Of a stretch of 64,000 nt of DNA, positions 1-13,033 are shown in pieces. Source of the DNA: Gymnorhina tibicen (Eukaryota; Chordata; Aves; Passeriformes; Artamidae). Each line of letters begins with the position of its first letter. Positions within the stretch are counted from its first letter, which is position 1. Below the pieces are notes generated by a model, which had not been told where the DNA came from, did not search any database, and saw only the letters and a program-made list of their open reading frames with translations. The DNA lies in the NCBI GenBank assembly GCA_013399875.1, contig VXAZ01018984.1, positions 1,330,460 to 1,394,459 of the forward strand, in the 5' to 3' direction. The position numbers and the translations under genes were made by a program.

Positions 1-2086
1 TTCTTGGACTTCCACACCCACAATGCCAACACGAGCAGCAGCTAATTGCAGTCACAATGACAGAAGTCAGTCTGTGAAGAACCAGAAGGAAGCCACCAAT
101 TTATTTTCCATTCTGACAAGGCAAATTTTAGATTGTTATGACTTTAAGCACATTAATAAGAACAGTTAATTTAGAAATTACAGACTTTAGCATTAAAAAG
201 TCACAAATCCAAGAGCTAGTGTTTATTCAAAGGGTTATTTTTGACTTTTAGGTGTTTAAAAACATAATATAAATGGATATTTTATACAGTAAGAGACTTT
301 AACTTTCAATGTAAGTTTGTAGAGATAGATAAAAATAAAATGTTGCTTTGTTTTTATTTTTATAAAGCAGATCTTGGGACTTACTCTGTGCTTCTTCTAG
401 ACCATATGGTATTCCTGGGTTTCAGATCACAGACTAAGGTAAAGAGAAATAAATTCTATTCTGGTATAGAGAATAGATAGAATATGATTAACCTATAGTG
501 AGTATTAGAAAAGTTATCTTGAGTTTTGGTGGGAGAGATATTTTTATAAAATTCCTCATGTTAAGCGAATTCTGCCTAATGTTCTGTAAAACTTCAGAAG
601 GTTTATAACATTGATGATAGACAAATTTATGTGTATATTTTTTTTAATTTCAGGTGATTTTTTTTTGTAAATCCATGTGTCTCAGGGGCAACACTCCATA
701 TTTATCTCCTAATGCCCTCCTACTGAGCAGGCTTTGCTAACTTACTTGAAACCTTTATGCTGTGCCTTTCAAACCCAAAGTGCAAGGTGTCTGTTGTCCT
801 GTGAGTTTTTACTCCTGTTTCTTTGTATGCATGAGCATGTACCAAAGTCTTGCCTGACTGACAGCACCATTTCTAGCACGCACCAAATCCCTTCCAAAAC
901 TGACTTGGATAACTTGGGGACTCCAAGCAGCAGTCAGATCCCCTGGCCACAGTCTGTCCCTCAGGATTTAGGTACTCGGTTGAAAGTTTAGCTGTTGGTT
1001 TTCCCATCAGCCAGGTTTCCCCTCAGGGACTTGGGTGTGGTTCTGGTCTCTGATCCTGAGACCCAACACTTGCTTCTATCTGCTCCAGCCTTGATCCTGA
1101 CTCTTGCAAAGGTATCCCTCTGGCCTGCCTGCTGTCCCAGCCTGGTCCTGCAGGTGAACAGGCAGGCTAATCCTGCTCTAGCCTTCTTTGTTTGACAGCT
1201 CCGTTTTGCAGGATGGATCTTGTAACCCTCAGCTGAGTCTCCCCTTGCCAGCATTTACTGCTTGAATCCTCAATTTAGCTTGTATTAGCTTTTCACTGGC
1301 CTATGGTGCTGTAGTATAAGGGACAGCTGAGAGCCTGAATTCCTCTTCCTCCATGGAAATTGAGTAAAAATATTGTGACTGAAAAGAGATCTGCGGTAAA
1401 AGCTCCTGATGCAAAATTTGAGATGTAACGTTTTAGAGACCTAAGGAACTTACTCAGTTCCATCTGTTTCAGTCAAAGGGCATTGAGAAACAGATAAAAA
1501 GGTCTGACCCTTGTGAAAATAAGACACTTACCTGACCCAAGCTTTCCTTGATAAACAGAAATGATAATAAAATTGTATTTGCCATAAATGCTTCTTGGGG
1601 CTTTCACAAATTTAACTGGGTTTAACTGAATCATGAAAGTCACTAAACATTTCCTTAATCTACCACACTTAAAAGTCCCCAGATAAGCTGTTGCTTGCAG
1701 CAAAATGATCTGTCTGCTCTGATCTTCTCTTTTCTCTGCACTCCATAATCTTGGTGTAAGGAAATGCAAGGCTGTGAATAGCCAGTGGACTCTGAAGCGA
1801 TCAGGTACTGAGAATGAGTTAACATCCGTTCTGTCTCGCAGCGCCTTCTGTTTGGGTCTTTTACACATTTCAGAACCTAAATTTTCATGCAAGCAGACAA
1901 AAAAGAACTGTTTTAAGCTACTATCAACAGGATACTTCTGTCTCAATGAGCGGGACTGTTTAGGCTATACCCACATTGTGTTTTTGCAGATATTGCTTAA
2001 AAAGGCAAAGGAAGGCTCTGAAAACCTGGGCTTGATTGTTCCTCAGGATTAAATTGCAGCATGACATCTTGCCTTAAGCTACTTCA
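1..2086. other. Noncoding stretch, no gene recognised
   Basis: The first 650 bases are strongly AT-rich. From about 700 to 1260 the plus strand becomes pyrimidine-rich with many CCTG and CCAG words, which leaves several short frames open by chance. A 157-codon minus-strand frame (1473-1946) overlaps a 92-codon plus-strand frame. It shows no domain, repeat or signal I recognise, and I treat it as chance. No RNA gene or mobile element was recognised. Confidence 0.6.
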
Positions 2087-2301
2087 GCGGCAGCCTACGG
2101 TTGTCCACCCCCAGCTCAGAGCAGGCGGGGAGCTCGCTCTCGGTTATGGTCTGTGCTTTGGTCCCTCATACATTACAGGAGGAAGCAATCTGTTACAGTC
2201 TATTTGTATTGGATTACTTTTGCTATCTGGTCCGGATCCGCTGGCCAGCAAGGCTGCGAATTCTGCTCCCCCCACTCGTGCTGCGCACATCTCTGTGTGC
2301 G
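2087..2301. other. CpG-dense patch in AT-rich surroundings
   Basis: Eleven CpG dinucleotides fall in about 215 bases (for example in AGCGGC, GGCGGG, CTCGCT, TCCGGATCCGCT, CTGCGAA, CTGCGCA), while the flanking kilobases are nearly free of CpG. Two plus-strand frames (2061-2336 and 2101-2364) stay open through it, as expected for GC-richer DNA, and neither product is recognisable. It could be a small CpG island or first exon of an unannotated transcript, a younger insertion that has not lost its CpGs, or a conserved element. The sequence alone does not decide this. Confidence 0.4.
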
Positions 2302-5300
2302 ATGAAGAGGGGAAGAAACCTTTGTGGAGTCACTGAGAGCATTCAGGGGCTAGCAAAAATGTGACACAGTCTTGCAAAAAAATTGCACCTGTCCTTTTTA
2401 AAGGACATAGTTGCTTTTAGTTTGTGATAGCCTCCCGTTTGGGTCAAAATTGACTGACTTATTGGTACTGCCTATGCATTTGTACTACAGGTAGAAGAAG
2501 TTGAAGCCGAACATCAGCTGAGCTGTGAGATGATGTTTGTTGCGTATCTTTATAAAAAGGCCTTATAATTATGTCCTCACAGTGCTGATTTCAAAGAAAC
2601 AGTGCTTTTGAAATCTGCTATTTAATACGTTTAAAGCTTTTAAGCTTATGCATGTGTAAAAATATTTGGTTTTTTAGTATACTAAAAGAACTCAAATCTT
2701 TCCTTAGGATAAGTGGATTTTTTCATTAAGAGCTAGGAACCAATAAACAGGGGTGAAAATGGCTAGGACTGTGCAAGAAAGATATGTTTTCTAATAATTT
2801 ATTCAATGATTAGTGCCAATATTCCTGAAAACATATTCAAGGAACTGTCAAACTAGCTGAATACCTAAGTCTTCAGTAAAAAAAAACCAAAACAGTCAAT
2901 AATTCTTTGATTAAAAATATCAGAATTAATTCTAAAATGTTTCTAGCAAATGACATTAGTTCAGCTGTCTTGTAAAGTAAGACAATCAGAGCTTTTTCCA
3001 TATCTTCTGAGAACAAAAACTGACTAATTCTATAAATGGTTGCACAGATTTGGTTGTATTCCTTTGAGTCTAAACTGCATATTAAATTATGAATATTGTC
3101 ATTCCTCTTGTAGTAGAGACTTGATATACTGTTAAAAAAGCTAAATAATTCATTCAATGAAAAACATGAGGCAAGATCTCTTAAGGCTGTGGACAAATAC
3201 CAATTCTTTTATGTTAATAGCAATATTTATGTGTTTATCACTAGACATAAGCAAAAATAAATACAAATTCCTAAGATCTACTGAGCCATTTTTATTACAG
3301 CGAAGTTGATACAGGCACATTGTTGAGAATGGATATGATCTCTTTATTTGCTGATGCCAAATAAATAGCAACCGGCCTTTTTAAAAAACACTCTCACTAA
3401 TGTTCTGAGTTTATTAACACAGTTTCTTATGTGGCCCTCTTGAGGCTGAGGAGAGACTGACGGAAAAAAAGTAAAGTGCTTCTTTTGCTGTCTTCTACCC
3501 ATTTTTTGGAATAAGATTCATATGAGTAAGAGGATACAGAGGGACTAGATGGGTTTAAGGTGGAGTAAACTGTGGAAAACCCCTGATTCTTTACTTCTTG
3601 CAGTCCACCGTGGCCTAAGGGTCCTTTAGGTTGACCTGGAGACCATTTGTCATTCCTTCTCCTCTCAGCAAAATCCTTTGAACAAAACTTTGAGGCTGTT
3701 TCTTTCTCTTTATTTTCTGCTGTGAGTTATTCCTCATAAAAAGGTGATAGAATGCAGAATGTTTCTCTTTCAGTGAGTGAGATAGTTCAAGATGTGACTT
3801 AGTTCAAGGGTCTAACTTATTTCTATCAGCCAAAAACAATCCAAGCCAAAGGAGCTGATGACAAATACGTGAGAAATCAAACATATTTGATGATAAGGAC
3901 ATAATGCCAGAAACCTTTCATTGACTTGGTTCATCCTTATTCATGAACAGAGATGAGTCACAATCAGGCACTGGTTTGAACTCAGTTCAGCTTTTTTATT
4001 TTGTTGCCCACCTCTATTTCTGTCATACAGAATAATGATTTTCTAGCAGAATAATGAATTCAGTTTTTGTGTAGTAGTCTGTTTCTGAGTTTTTGGTTTT
4101 TTAAATTTCCTCAGTTGGGTTTGTTTTTCTAAGGATGCATTTGCTCAGCAGAGAAATTTTCAGATTCAATAGTTGCAGTTTCTCGAAGCAGCTGAAAACA
4201 GACTATTGTAAAGGAAAATCAGTGACCAATTTTGATGGGAAGGGCTGGTAACAACACTCATGTTGCCCATTCATGTAAAAGCATGGTTGAGGAATATCTT
4301 AGTGTTGAGTGAAGTGGTGCAAATTAGGCAGCTGATTTATACTTTGAAAAAGTAATGCTGTGCTGGAAACACTTGCAAGACCACTCATCTGTTATTGGCC
4401 TGACTCAATAAGAGAGTATTGCTCTCTCCAGAATTGCTCATTCTGCCCAACAAGGCCTGATTCAGTTTGTCCAACTCTGTGTTAGTATATATATTTTCAT
4501 GGTTAGGCTCTGACAGATCTGGTGCTGGAAAGAAAAGAGGATCCCAGAAGCCATCCATCTATAAACATGTGCCAAACCCATATTTTCTACAGATAGGTCC
4601 TATGTGAAATAATACATTAATATTAGCACTTCTGAATGCCTTGATGAAAATTAGCTTGCACAGTGAAAGTCAGTTTTCCTCCCCTGGCTCAACAGATGAT
4701 GTTAATAGGAAATCTGCTTTCTGAATTAAGGACTTGGTGCAATGGAGGCCAGAAGCTGAAAGGCCAAGTGTTGGATGGTACTGCTTTATCTAGGACAGCT
4801 GAATGGTTTTGAAAATCTGATTTTCAGAGCTGAAGGACTGCCAAAATCTGGAGGTCTTTGCATCTTGCTCAGGCTCGTTGCTAAATACAGGGATTGCAGA
4901 ATCACACTCTCTCTTGAGCTCACTCAGTATAAAAACATCTGCACCCTTTTTTCCTCTCTAAAGGGACATTGGCAAGTTGCTGAGCTTCAGCAGAAGCATA
5001 AGTCTTGCTCTAATTCCCTTTTCCATCACCATTTTAGCTGACCTGTAGTCAGTCACACCTGGGTAGAATGGAAAAAATCAAGGCTGGGATTCAATTTGGG
5101 TCCTCAATATAAATGGGTTTTTAAGAAACAATCAAATTACTCCTGTCTGCTTCAGGCACATTTAACTATTTTTTTTCTTATTATGTAAGAGAAATGACAG
5201 TTTTTTCTGTCAAAAGGGAAAAAAATAGCATCAGATGAAGAGATGATACCCTTTTTAGATTCCAGCATAACTGGTTTTCAATTATGTTCTCTTAAAATAG

Positions 5301-7353
5301 TTGGGCTATTGGTAATTAACACTATTACAAGTGTAATTTCAACCCATTTAGCACAATTTGTGGAGGCTATGTTTTATGATGGCTCATTTCCATTCTACAA
5401 CAGGAAACTCTGGGACTGTTTATTTTTCTTTCTCTATTAATCACAGTTCATGCTTATACATCTATCAGAAAAAAACCCCAAACCCCATACTTATTTAGTA
5501 ACATGAAGGTAGAGAACCAGTGGGGCTTTTTTGGTGGGAAAACATGTGAACTGTTCCGTTTCATAAAGGACAGTATTAGCTGCAAATAAGATTTGCAGAA
5601 AGGAAAGGAGAAGAAAGAGCTGTATCACTGCAAGTAAACGGTGTATTTTCAAATAAAGTTCTAATCATAAAATAAGAAAAGGTGAGGAGATTTCACTTTC
5701 TAAGACAGGAACACAACCTGACCTTTATGAAAGATATTCACACTGTGCATTCTCAGGCCCTTTGATGCTTTGTTGATGAAATCACAAGCTGTTTAGGGCA
5801 AATTAGAGTTATCTTGATTTCGAAGCAATTGAAAAGAGAACAGTTTGCAGCAGTGATAAAACAGACTTTCACTCTCCCAACCAAGGCCTTAGTTGTTTGA
5901 ACTACAGTCTTTATTCCTTTCCTCTGTTTCTTCTGACCCAGTATTATTTCTTCTTCATCCTGTATTGTTGCGCTGCAGCTGAACAGAAAACTTTGCTGAA
6001 TGGAACAGGGTTTGTTTGGGACCACAGCTTTGTATTTCTGAAGGGATTTGTAGGCAATCTTTATGAGGGCTGCTATATTTTTAGAAGTCCTCTCACTTGC
6101 CTATTAAACACAGGGCTGAACAATAGTAATTACTGCACAAATACCAAGGTCCAAAAGTGGTACCATTCACTTCAATGAGGAGCTGCTGTGAAAGCACATT
6201 TGAAAAATAACCCATGGTGACAAGGGCTGGGCAAGAACGGAGAGAAACGTCAGTTCAAAGGGCTTTTTCTGAGGGAGCATAATTCATTCATGTGTGTACA
6301 ATATTATTTTCCCTGTTGTTTGCATTTTCACAACAATAAAATAGGCCCGTGGAAGTGCCTTGTGGGCAGAAAGTGAGTTCTCTAATGGAAAGGTTTATAT
6401 GACTGAAATAAAGAAAGACTGTGAAACAGGGTGTTGCTGGGAGGCTGGAAATGAGCTGGATCAGCTAAGAGGGGATCAGCTACACAAGGAGTTTAAGGGA
6501 GAATATTAACTGTGGGATCAGAAGTAGAGAGTAGCAGGGGCCAACAAGAGACCTGAGAGAGGTATGAGGAGAGATGTCAAGGAGTGTAAGTGAAGACACT
6601 TTTGAAGTGTCTTTTCTGAACTGGAGATTTCAGGGCTATCTTCTATCAAAGTCCCTGTGCCAGTGCAATGAGAGTAAGGGACCACCAAGGTATTCAGGTG
6701 TGTGCTAATATAACCTCTATTTTGTTTGTAAATCCAGTATTGCTTTGGTGGAGGTGAGCCCTTGTAGCAGCATATTTTGATTATTTGCAAGCACTAGTTG
6801 TACACTGCAATGGAAAACCCTGTGTTAATTTATTTCTTAGTTTATGCTTCTGCTCTTTCAAGACTGCTGCAAACTATGGGCAGTTGATTTTAGTAAACTT
6901 TTCTCTTTTTCAAAAAAGAACATTTTAATGAAAAGTATCACTCTTGGTTTTGCCAAAAAAAATTTTCTTTTCTCTTTAATTTATGGAGCTCACTGTCATT
7001 TTCTTTTATATTGTAAAAATAACTAGTAAAGGAAGGAATGAAAAAGCAAAAGGAATATGTGCCCGTTTTGTCCCAAAATCTTAGGAGTGTAGAAGATAGG
7101 ACTTTTGATACTGTTTTCACTCATTCTTGCATTTCAAATTTTGTCTTTCTTTCATACTCCATATCTAGACCAAACTTTTGTGTACATGCTAATACTGTCT
7201 CAAGACACGTATTACATGTAGTACATGCTAGACCATGTCATCACTGATGGCATTCATGGCATTACGAAAAAGAAAAGAGTCAATGGCTTTGCTCACATTT
7301 CTTTTTAAGCAGGATAACTTTGTAGATCTGCCTTATCCATGTTTAGGCAGTGA
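2302..7353. other. Noncoding stretch, nothing recognised
   Basis: About 5 kb of AT-rich unique-looking sequence. The longest frame is 107 codons on the minus strand (2873-3196), rich in Leu, Ile, Phe and Ser as expected of random AT-rich translation. I see no LINE, LTR or SINE signature, no RNA gene and no simple repeat beyond short A and T runs. Confidence 0.55.
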
Positions 7354-7388
7354 AATAAAAGGCATCAGAAATTTAAAAAAAAAAAAAA
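7354..7388 (+). other. AATAAA followed by a 14-base A tract
   Basis: AATAAA at 7354-7359 is followed 15 bases later by fourteen consecutive A (7375-7388). This is the arrangement left by a reverse-transcribed polyadenylated transcript, or a genomic A tract that arose by chance. No recognisable coding relic lies upstream (a 69-codon frame at 7038-7247 has no known similarity), and I could not find a clear target-site duplication. Processed pseudogenes are rare in birds because CR1 does not efficiently mobilise poly(A) transcripts. Confidence 0.3.
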
Positions 7389-10300
7389 GGTGCTAAATGG
7401 GAACCCTATTTATAACTAGATCTCTGCCATTCGGGTTGAAGACTCCATTCTCTTCCCTGGTGAGGTGTGGGTGTGCTAACCCAGCAGCTGAACTGGGTGA
7501 ATGAGACTCTGATATTACAGACACTTGGAAGAGATTTCCAGATTTCTAATGCACAAAAATAAAGCTGATGAGACTGTCATGACATAAACACTTAATTTCA
7601 TTCTTAATGCAAGCAGGAAATGAGACCAAATTTCAGATGTATTTCTTGAATTACTGTGGTTTTCTAAGTGCCCTTGAAATGTGTTGCATGTAAACAAACA
7701 TATCCTCTGGGTTGGATAACCAGGCTAACACATGCATTCTTGATCCTTCCAAAGAGTTTCTTGCCAATATAAAATTAAATTCTAAAGCCTAGGAAAAGCT
7801 TAAGAACATATAATTTCAACAGACTGCATTTTTTTTTCCTTCATTTTTTTTTTACCAAAATGAGAAATGCTGTCTGAATTGTTTATGATTTTAAACTTGC
7901 TTGGAAAAAAACACACAATTTTAATTGAGGGTCAGTTTATTCTAACTCTAGTACGGCCCCACTCATCTTTACCACAGGAACTCTTATCAGAGTTTGTGCT
8001 AAGCAGACAGCACCACACCAGAAACTCAGTTAACAGAGAACATTTTTATTTCAAGTATTTCATGAATGTAAATGTTTTCAACATTAACTGGCAAAATCAC
8101 TTCACATAAAATGTGCAACAATGCTACTACCTTCTCTAAACAAGAAAAAGGTCTTTCTGTTTGCCCGTTAAGTCAGCTTTACTGGTTCTTAGAAATGTCA
8201 TTTATTAAATGTCAAACTAATTACTTGTAATATCAATCCTTAAAAGCAAACCTTTGTGGGTGCATTTTCAGAAGCCTTATTCTTCTCTATTCACAGTCTG
8301 TCTGGTACATTTCTAGTAAACAAAATGGGTGTTTTTCCAATGATATGAAACTATTTGCTAAATACGTATCTTTGTTGAAAATATAGAATGGTGTTTCACA
8401 ATACTTTAATGAAAGATAATGAAGAATCTATTTTTCATTTTAAATAACCGGGTTTAAAAATGTGGCTGTGATACACAACAAATGAGTTCTAGAAAATACT
8501 CCGTGTCTGGCAGTGACCAGTTCCACTTCTGTGGGTTAGCAGGGATTGGTTTTGCAGTTGCTGTTGAACCTGACACCAAAAGTACAATTACTGCTGATTC
8601 AATAGCTATTTCTATACCATGAATCATTGCGTCTCACATTGGCTGCTTGGCACTGGAAGTGTGCTACCAGCAGTAACTGCACTATTAGGCAGAGTAACAC
8701 ACCTCCTTTTGCTGAGAAAAAGAGGTTAGAGTAAAGAAAACAAATTTCAGTGTTCCAAATCCTTTCTTTGCAGCAACATGTAAATCACTAAAAACGAAGT
8801 GAAAGCACAAATTTCATAAACCAGTAGAAATAAAAGAAATGGACTGAGAATTTCTATACTATTTAGATGACAAAAAGAGAATTCTTGCATTTGAAAACTC
8901 CTAACAAGCCCTGAGGTAGCCCAGGAATATATCTACAAGAGGAAATGAAGATGAGCACTGTCATGGTGTGTTAGTTAAATCTAGTTTATATAGGTAACCT
9001 AAATTAAAATTGCAGCAGTCAAGAGGAGCTAGGATAGGGTGAAAGCTGGATTAGAAGTGGCAAAGAGTGAAGGTGGGAGATGAAAGAGTTTGGGAACAGA
9101 AACAGTAATTTTTGTACAGGTAGCTGCTGTACCTACATGTGGGTATAGGCAGTTCCTGCCCCAGAAATGCCCCTGCATTCTACACATCAAAAATGGTGAG
9201 TAAAACTAATGCATTCACAAAATAGACCAAAAACTGAAGATAAAAATTCAGACTTTAGTAATAATTTAGCATGTCAAAATGCAGTCTAAGCACTGGCTAT
9301 TTTAGGAAAACCCATGAGGTTTTAGTTGTTGTATGTATTCACGTGGAGTTAAGGCTGTAGGTTGCTCAAAATTCCATTAGATGAACACCTAAGTTTTTGG
9401 TATACTTTAAACGTTTCCACCAAACAAAACAAAGTTATCTTAATTCTGTTGACTTCAGCCACTGGACACATTCGGAAAATACTGATTTCTTATTTCTTGT
9501 GCAGCCTTAGTTAAAATAAATGCAATGAGAGTTGCAATCCAGACAGAGAGTTAATTCTCCTACTTTGATGCTTGGATGAAACACAATCTCATTTAAGATA
9601 TCCTGGCAGTGTAAAAGACATGAAAATGGATGCAAACTTCAACCTCCTTCTCTAACTGCTTTATATTTCTAGATCCTGGCTACTATTTTTCCTGTTCACT
9701 GTTTAAAGCACCCATAGGCTGACTATATAGATAAAATTGAAATTATTTGAATTAATTATCTAACACAAAGTTAGTAAACATACAAATAAATTATGAACCA
9801 CTAATTCTATATTCTAGCTAATAATACCATTGATTAAAATGAATGTCCTGTTTAAAAAAGGGCATTAGCTAGCTGTGAATCTTCATCAACTTCTATCTCT
9901 TCCCTCAAAGCACTCATTTTTGGAGTTAAATGGTAACTGGTAAAGAGGCTTTTGTGAGAAGCTTGGTTTAAGATCTGGCTTTTCTCATTGATTTATCAGA
10001 TAACATAGATCTTTTGTGGTATTCCTGCAACACTCTTTGCCTTTAAAAAGGTTGAAAGCACACTTGGCTGACCCTGCAGAAATCTTCTTTATGGGAAAGA
10101 GCTAGATGAAAAAGCCTGACATCGAAATGGAACATGATGGCAGTTCAGAGGGAAGTTAATTTGGGACTGATAAAGTCCAATAAGTGTCCAATAAAACTTG
10201 GAAAGGTATAAAAAGTATTAATTTACTTATTTTTTAGATTGGATTCTGATTCACTGGCGCCTGGAATTTCAAAGGGTTAAAAACATTTTTTTTCCCCCAC

Positions 10301-10873
10301 CAATTTATTTTTGATATTGCTGATATTTATTAAGTTCTCAGGCTCCAAGGTAAGTAGCGTTATGCATAGTGATAAAGCATATTGCTAAACTGTGGGAACA
10401 TGCAATTGGAGCAGAGAGACCAGTGTATCGGGAGCTCTGAATGTCTCTGCATTAAGATATTTACTTGTGATCAGTAAACTTCTCCTTTATCTTTCATACC
10501 TAAGTGTCTCAGATAATTTTCAAATATAATTTCTCATTTTAGAGAAGGGATTAATGCCAATACAGGCAATAGCCAACATTCTGAAGTACATTCTAAACGT
10601 TCAAGGTTTTTATGAGTGACTCCAACAACTGAACTTTTCAGTGGATTCCCTGAGTTAGGCATTCACAGACAAAGTCAGAAGTTGTAAAATCCCTCCCACT
10701 AAACAGAAGTGTACTTCACCAAATAAATTAAAAAGTGCAGTAGAAAGATAAGGCTTTAAATCCTGTTCTTCCTCACACGTAGAGGCTTAACGCAATTTAT
10801 CTCCATGATTCCTAATGGTGTGGAGTGACTGCTCTATGAAATATAGAGCAGAATTTTCTATGGTGTGGTGTGC
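7389..10873. other. Noncoding stretch, nothing recognised
   Basis: AT-rich unique sequence with no frame above 80 codons. A possible 8-base exon (10343-10350) sits between TTCTCAG and GTAAGT, but this is too little to claim. No repeat family recognised. Confidence 0.55.
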
Positions 10874-10895
10874 TTTGTTTGTTTGTTTGTTTTTG
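10874..10895 (+). repeat. (TTTG)n microsatellite
   Basis: About five TTTG units, the last followed by extra T. A short tetranucleotide repeat in noncoding DNA. Confidence 0.85.
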
Positions 10896-11501
10896 CAAAT
10901 ATATTCTAGGATGTCATTCAGTCCTAAGTAACTCAGTAGTTAGGGAACTCATCTCTCCTGGTAGCAGCCATAAGACTCCCATCAGTTCCCTGCAGGAATT
11001 ACATTACATTAGAGAGAATGTTGAATCTAGCAGTCAGTGAAGGAAAATCCTACACTGGCAGAGGTTGCAGAAGGCATCTGACAGTAGGAAAATTGATAAG
11101 CATGGCCTGAGCCTTAAGCATTTTATCACATTATCCTTTACATGGCCATTATTCCCTAGCATTTTTCATCTTTTAGCATTAGTAAAATACTTGACAGAGT
11201 TTTTGTTGAGCTTGGGTAGAAGGCTGAGCTCTCATGTGCTATTAAATATAAAAAGAAAAAGAAAAAGATATAATACAGCAAATGCAGAAAGAATTAATGA
11301 ATCTTCTTCATAAATAACCAATGCAGCCTCATCAGAAATATTGTGCCATCCTGGTCACAGCATTGCAAAAGCACGTGGCAGAAAGAGGGTGGCTTGTTTA
11401 AAGTCCAAGGCCTTGACAAAATTTACCTGGATAAAGCTTCAAAAAAAGAGTACTGGCTATACTGTTAAAAAAGGACATTTGAACATGAACTTATGGCTCA
11501 A
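10896..11501. other. Noncoding stretch with a short (AAAAAG)n run
   Basis: No gene recognised. An 82-codon plus-strand frame (11065-11313) has no known similarity and runs through an (AAAAAG)n tract of about three units at 11250-11267. Confidence 0.55.
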
Positions 11502-11585
11502 TGTCATGGTTTAACCCCAGCCAGCAGCTCACTCACTACCTGTGTTGGGATGGTGGAGAGAATCAGAAGAGTTCAAATAAATAAT
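11502..11585 (+). mobile_element. Truncated avian endogenous-retrovirus LTR fragment
   Basis: The segment begins TGTCATGGTTTAACCCCAGC and continues with CAGCTCACTCACT, a GGGATGGTGGAGAGAATC-type motif and then an A-rich stretch. From memory this is the order of motifs at the 5' edge of an LTR common in neoavian genomes, starting with the canonical TG. Compared with the remembered form, about 20 bases appear to be missing between the CCAGC and the CTCACTCACT motifs. Only about 85 bases remain. The rest of the LTR, the primer-binding site and any internal genes are absent, so the piece is a dead relic with no coding capacity. Family assignment is from memory; a Dfam or RepBase search would settle it. 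Confidence 0.65.
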
Positions 11586-12530
11586 GTGAAGTAATTTGGA
11601 TAAATGACATATTTTTGTACCTTTATAGCATTTAAAAAAAATATTTGTGAAAAATACTGAACAATGCAGAGATTAAAAATTCTAAAATTCATATAGTTAA
11701 AACAAGGTAAAGCTCAGAAAACAATAGAAAAATTTAACACAGCTTTATGCATTCTCTACACAAGGTTTCAAAACTGTATTATTTTGAGGTAAGATCAAAT
11801 GTTAAGAGTAATTTAAAGTAGCAAGCAGCTGGTGGAGGTAACTTACCGACTAAAAGTTTTCTGTTTGATCTTAGAGATGAATAAATCCTATAATTTAATA
11901 AAATAGCTGCAAACATTTTTTAGCCTCTTTGGAAACACTTGTGAAGACTGAAGGGTTTGCAAGAAAAAAATTGGAAATTTTATTTTCTGTTTAAATATTT
12001 TTTTTGTTCTCAAAAAATAAAAGTCTAACTTTGTCTAGCTTTGACAGAGTGGAAGTCCTGGGGAGCCTAGATAAAACGGGTTACTTGTTGCCTAGAGAGG
12101 CACCTGATCATTAAGTCTAAAACTAAAACTCCATTTTTTATTTCTTTGAAGTATGTTATTTCTAATCTGGCATCAAAATGCCTGACCTTAATCTTCATTA
12201 AATAAAGAGTTTCTTGATTTTTAATTTTGCTTGATGTTAAGGATGAGATAAGCAATGGAATGCTACTTCCATGGAAAGAGCAAAGTGTCATGAGCAGACA
12301 TTGCTGAGAAGCTACATCCCAGGGTGAGTTAATGGAATTTTGGGAGTCAGAGTTATCTCCTGCTGCACTGCAAACACTTTCATCAGGACAGGGGCTGACT
12401 TTACTGTGCAGTGCTTATTGAAAAGTGTTTTTAGCAAATATAGGCCACCACTTCCTCGACAGGGAACAAAAGACTGAGAAATATATGCTGACTTTAGGCA
12501 AATCCTGAAGTTCTATGACTGAAATATCTG
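11586..12530. other. Noncoding stretch, nothing recognised
   Basis: AT-rich sequence between the LTR fragment and the assembly gap. The longest clean frame is 74 codons on the minus strand (12067-12291), without recognisable similarity. Confidence 0.55.
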
Positions 12531-12827
12531 CCCCCCCCCCTTTTTTTNNNNNNNNNNNNNNNNNNNNNNNNNNNNNNNNNNNNNNNNNNNNNNNNNNNNN
12601 NNNNNNNNNNNNNNNNNNNNNNNNNNNNNNNNNNNNNNNNNNNNNNNNNNNNNNNNNNNNNNNNNNNNNNNNNNNNNNNNNNNNNNNNNNNNNNNNNNNN
12701 NNNNNNNNNNNNNNNNNNNNNNNNNNNNNNNNNNNNNNNNNNNNNNNNNNNNNNNNNNNNNNNNNNNNNNNNNNNNNNNNNNNNNNNNNNNNNNNNNNNN
12801 NNNNNNNNNNNNNNNNNNNNCCCCCCC
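12531..12827. other. Assembly gap flanked by C and T homopolymers
   Basis: Positions 12548-12820 are 273 N. The left edge is ten C (12531-12540) followed by seven T, and the right edge is seven C (12821-12827) then GCC. The homopolymers suggest the gap hides a C-rich (minus-strand G-rich) simple repeat that failed to sequence or assemble. Frames running through the N run are not real. Confidence 0.95.
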
Positions 12828-13033
12828 GCCCTGCAATGAATTTCAAAGGCATTTTTGTCAAAAAGAATTTCTCAGGCCTAGGGTAGTATCTGCTGTGGGG
12901 ACTAGAGGAGAAAAGCAGAAACTCAAACCCTCTCAGGAAACCAAGCATGCAGGCTGTTGAAAAAGTGAGGTTGAAATCTCTTTGCTTATCCATTCAAAGC
13001 ATTTTATTCCATATCACTTTCTGGTGCCACAAG

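Noticed and set aside
1473..1946. 157-codon minus-strand open frame
   Set aside because: No recognisable domain, overlaps a plus-strand frame, and a frame of this length is not surprising in 64 kb.
9157..9187. Possible 31-base microexon between CTGCCCCAG and GTGAGT
   Set aside because: Very short, and border matches of this quality are common by chance in 64 kb.
12415..12993. Frames of 107-192 codons spanning the N run
   Set aside because: They are open only because N cannot form stops.
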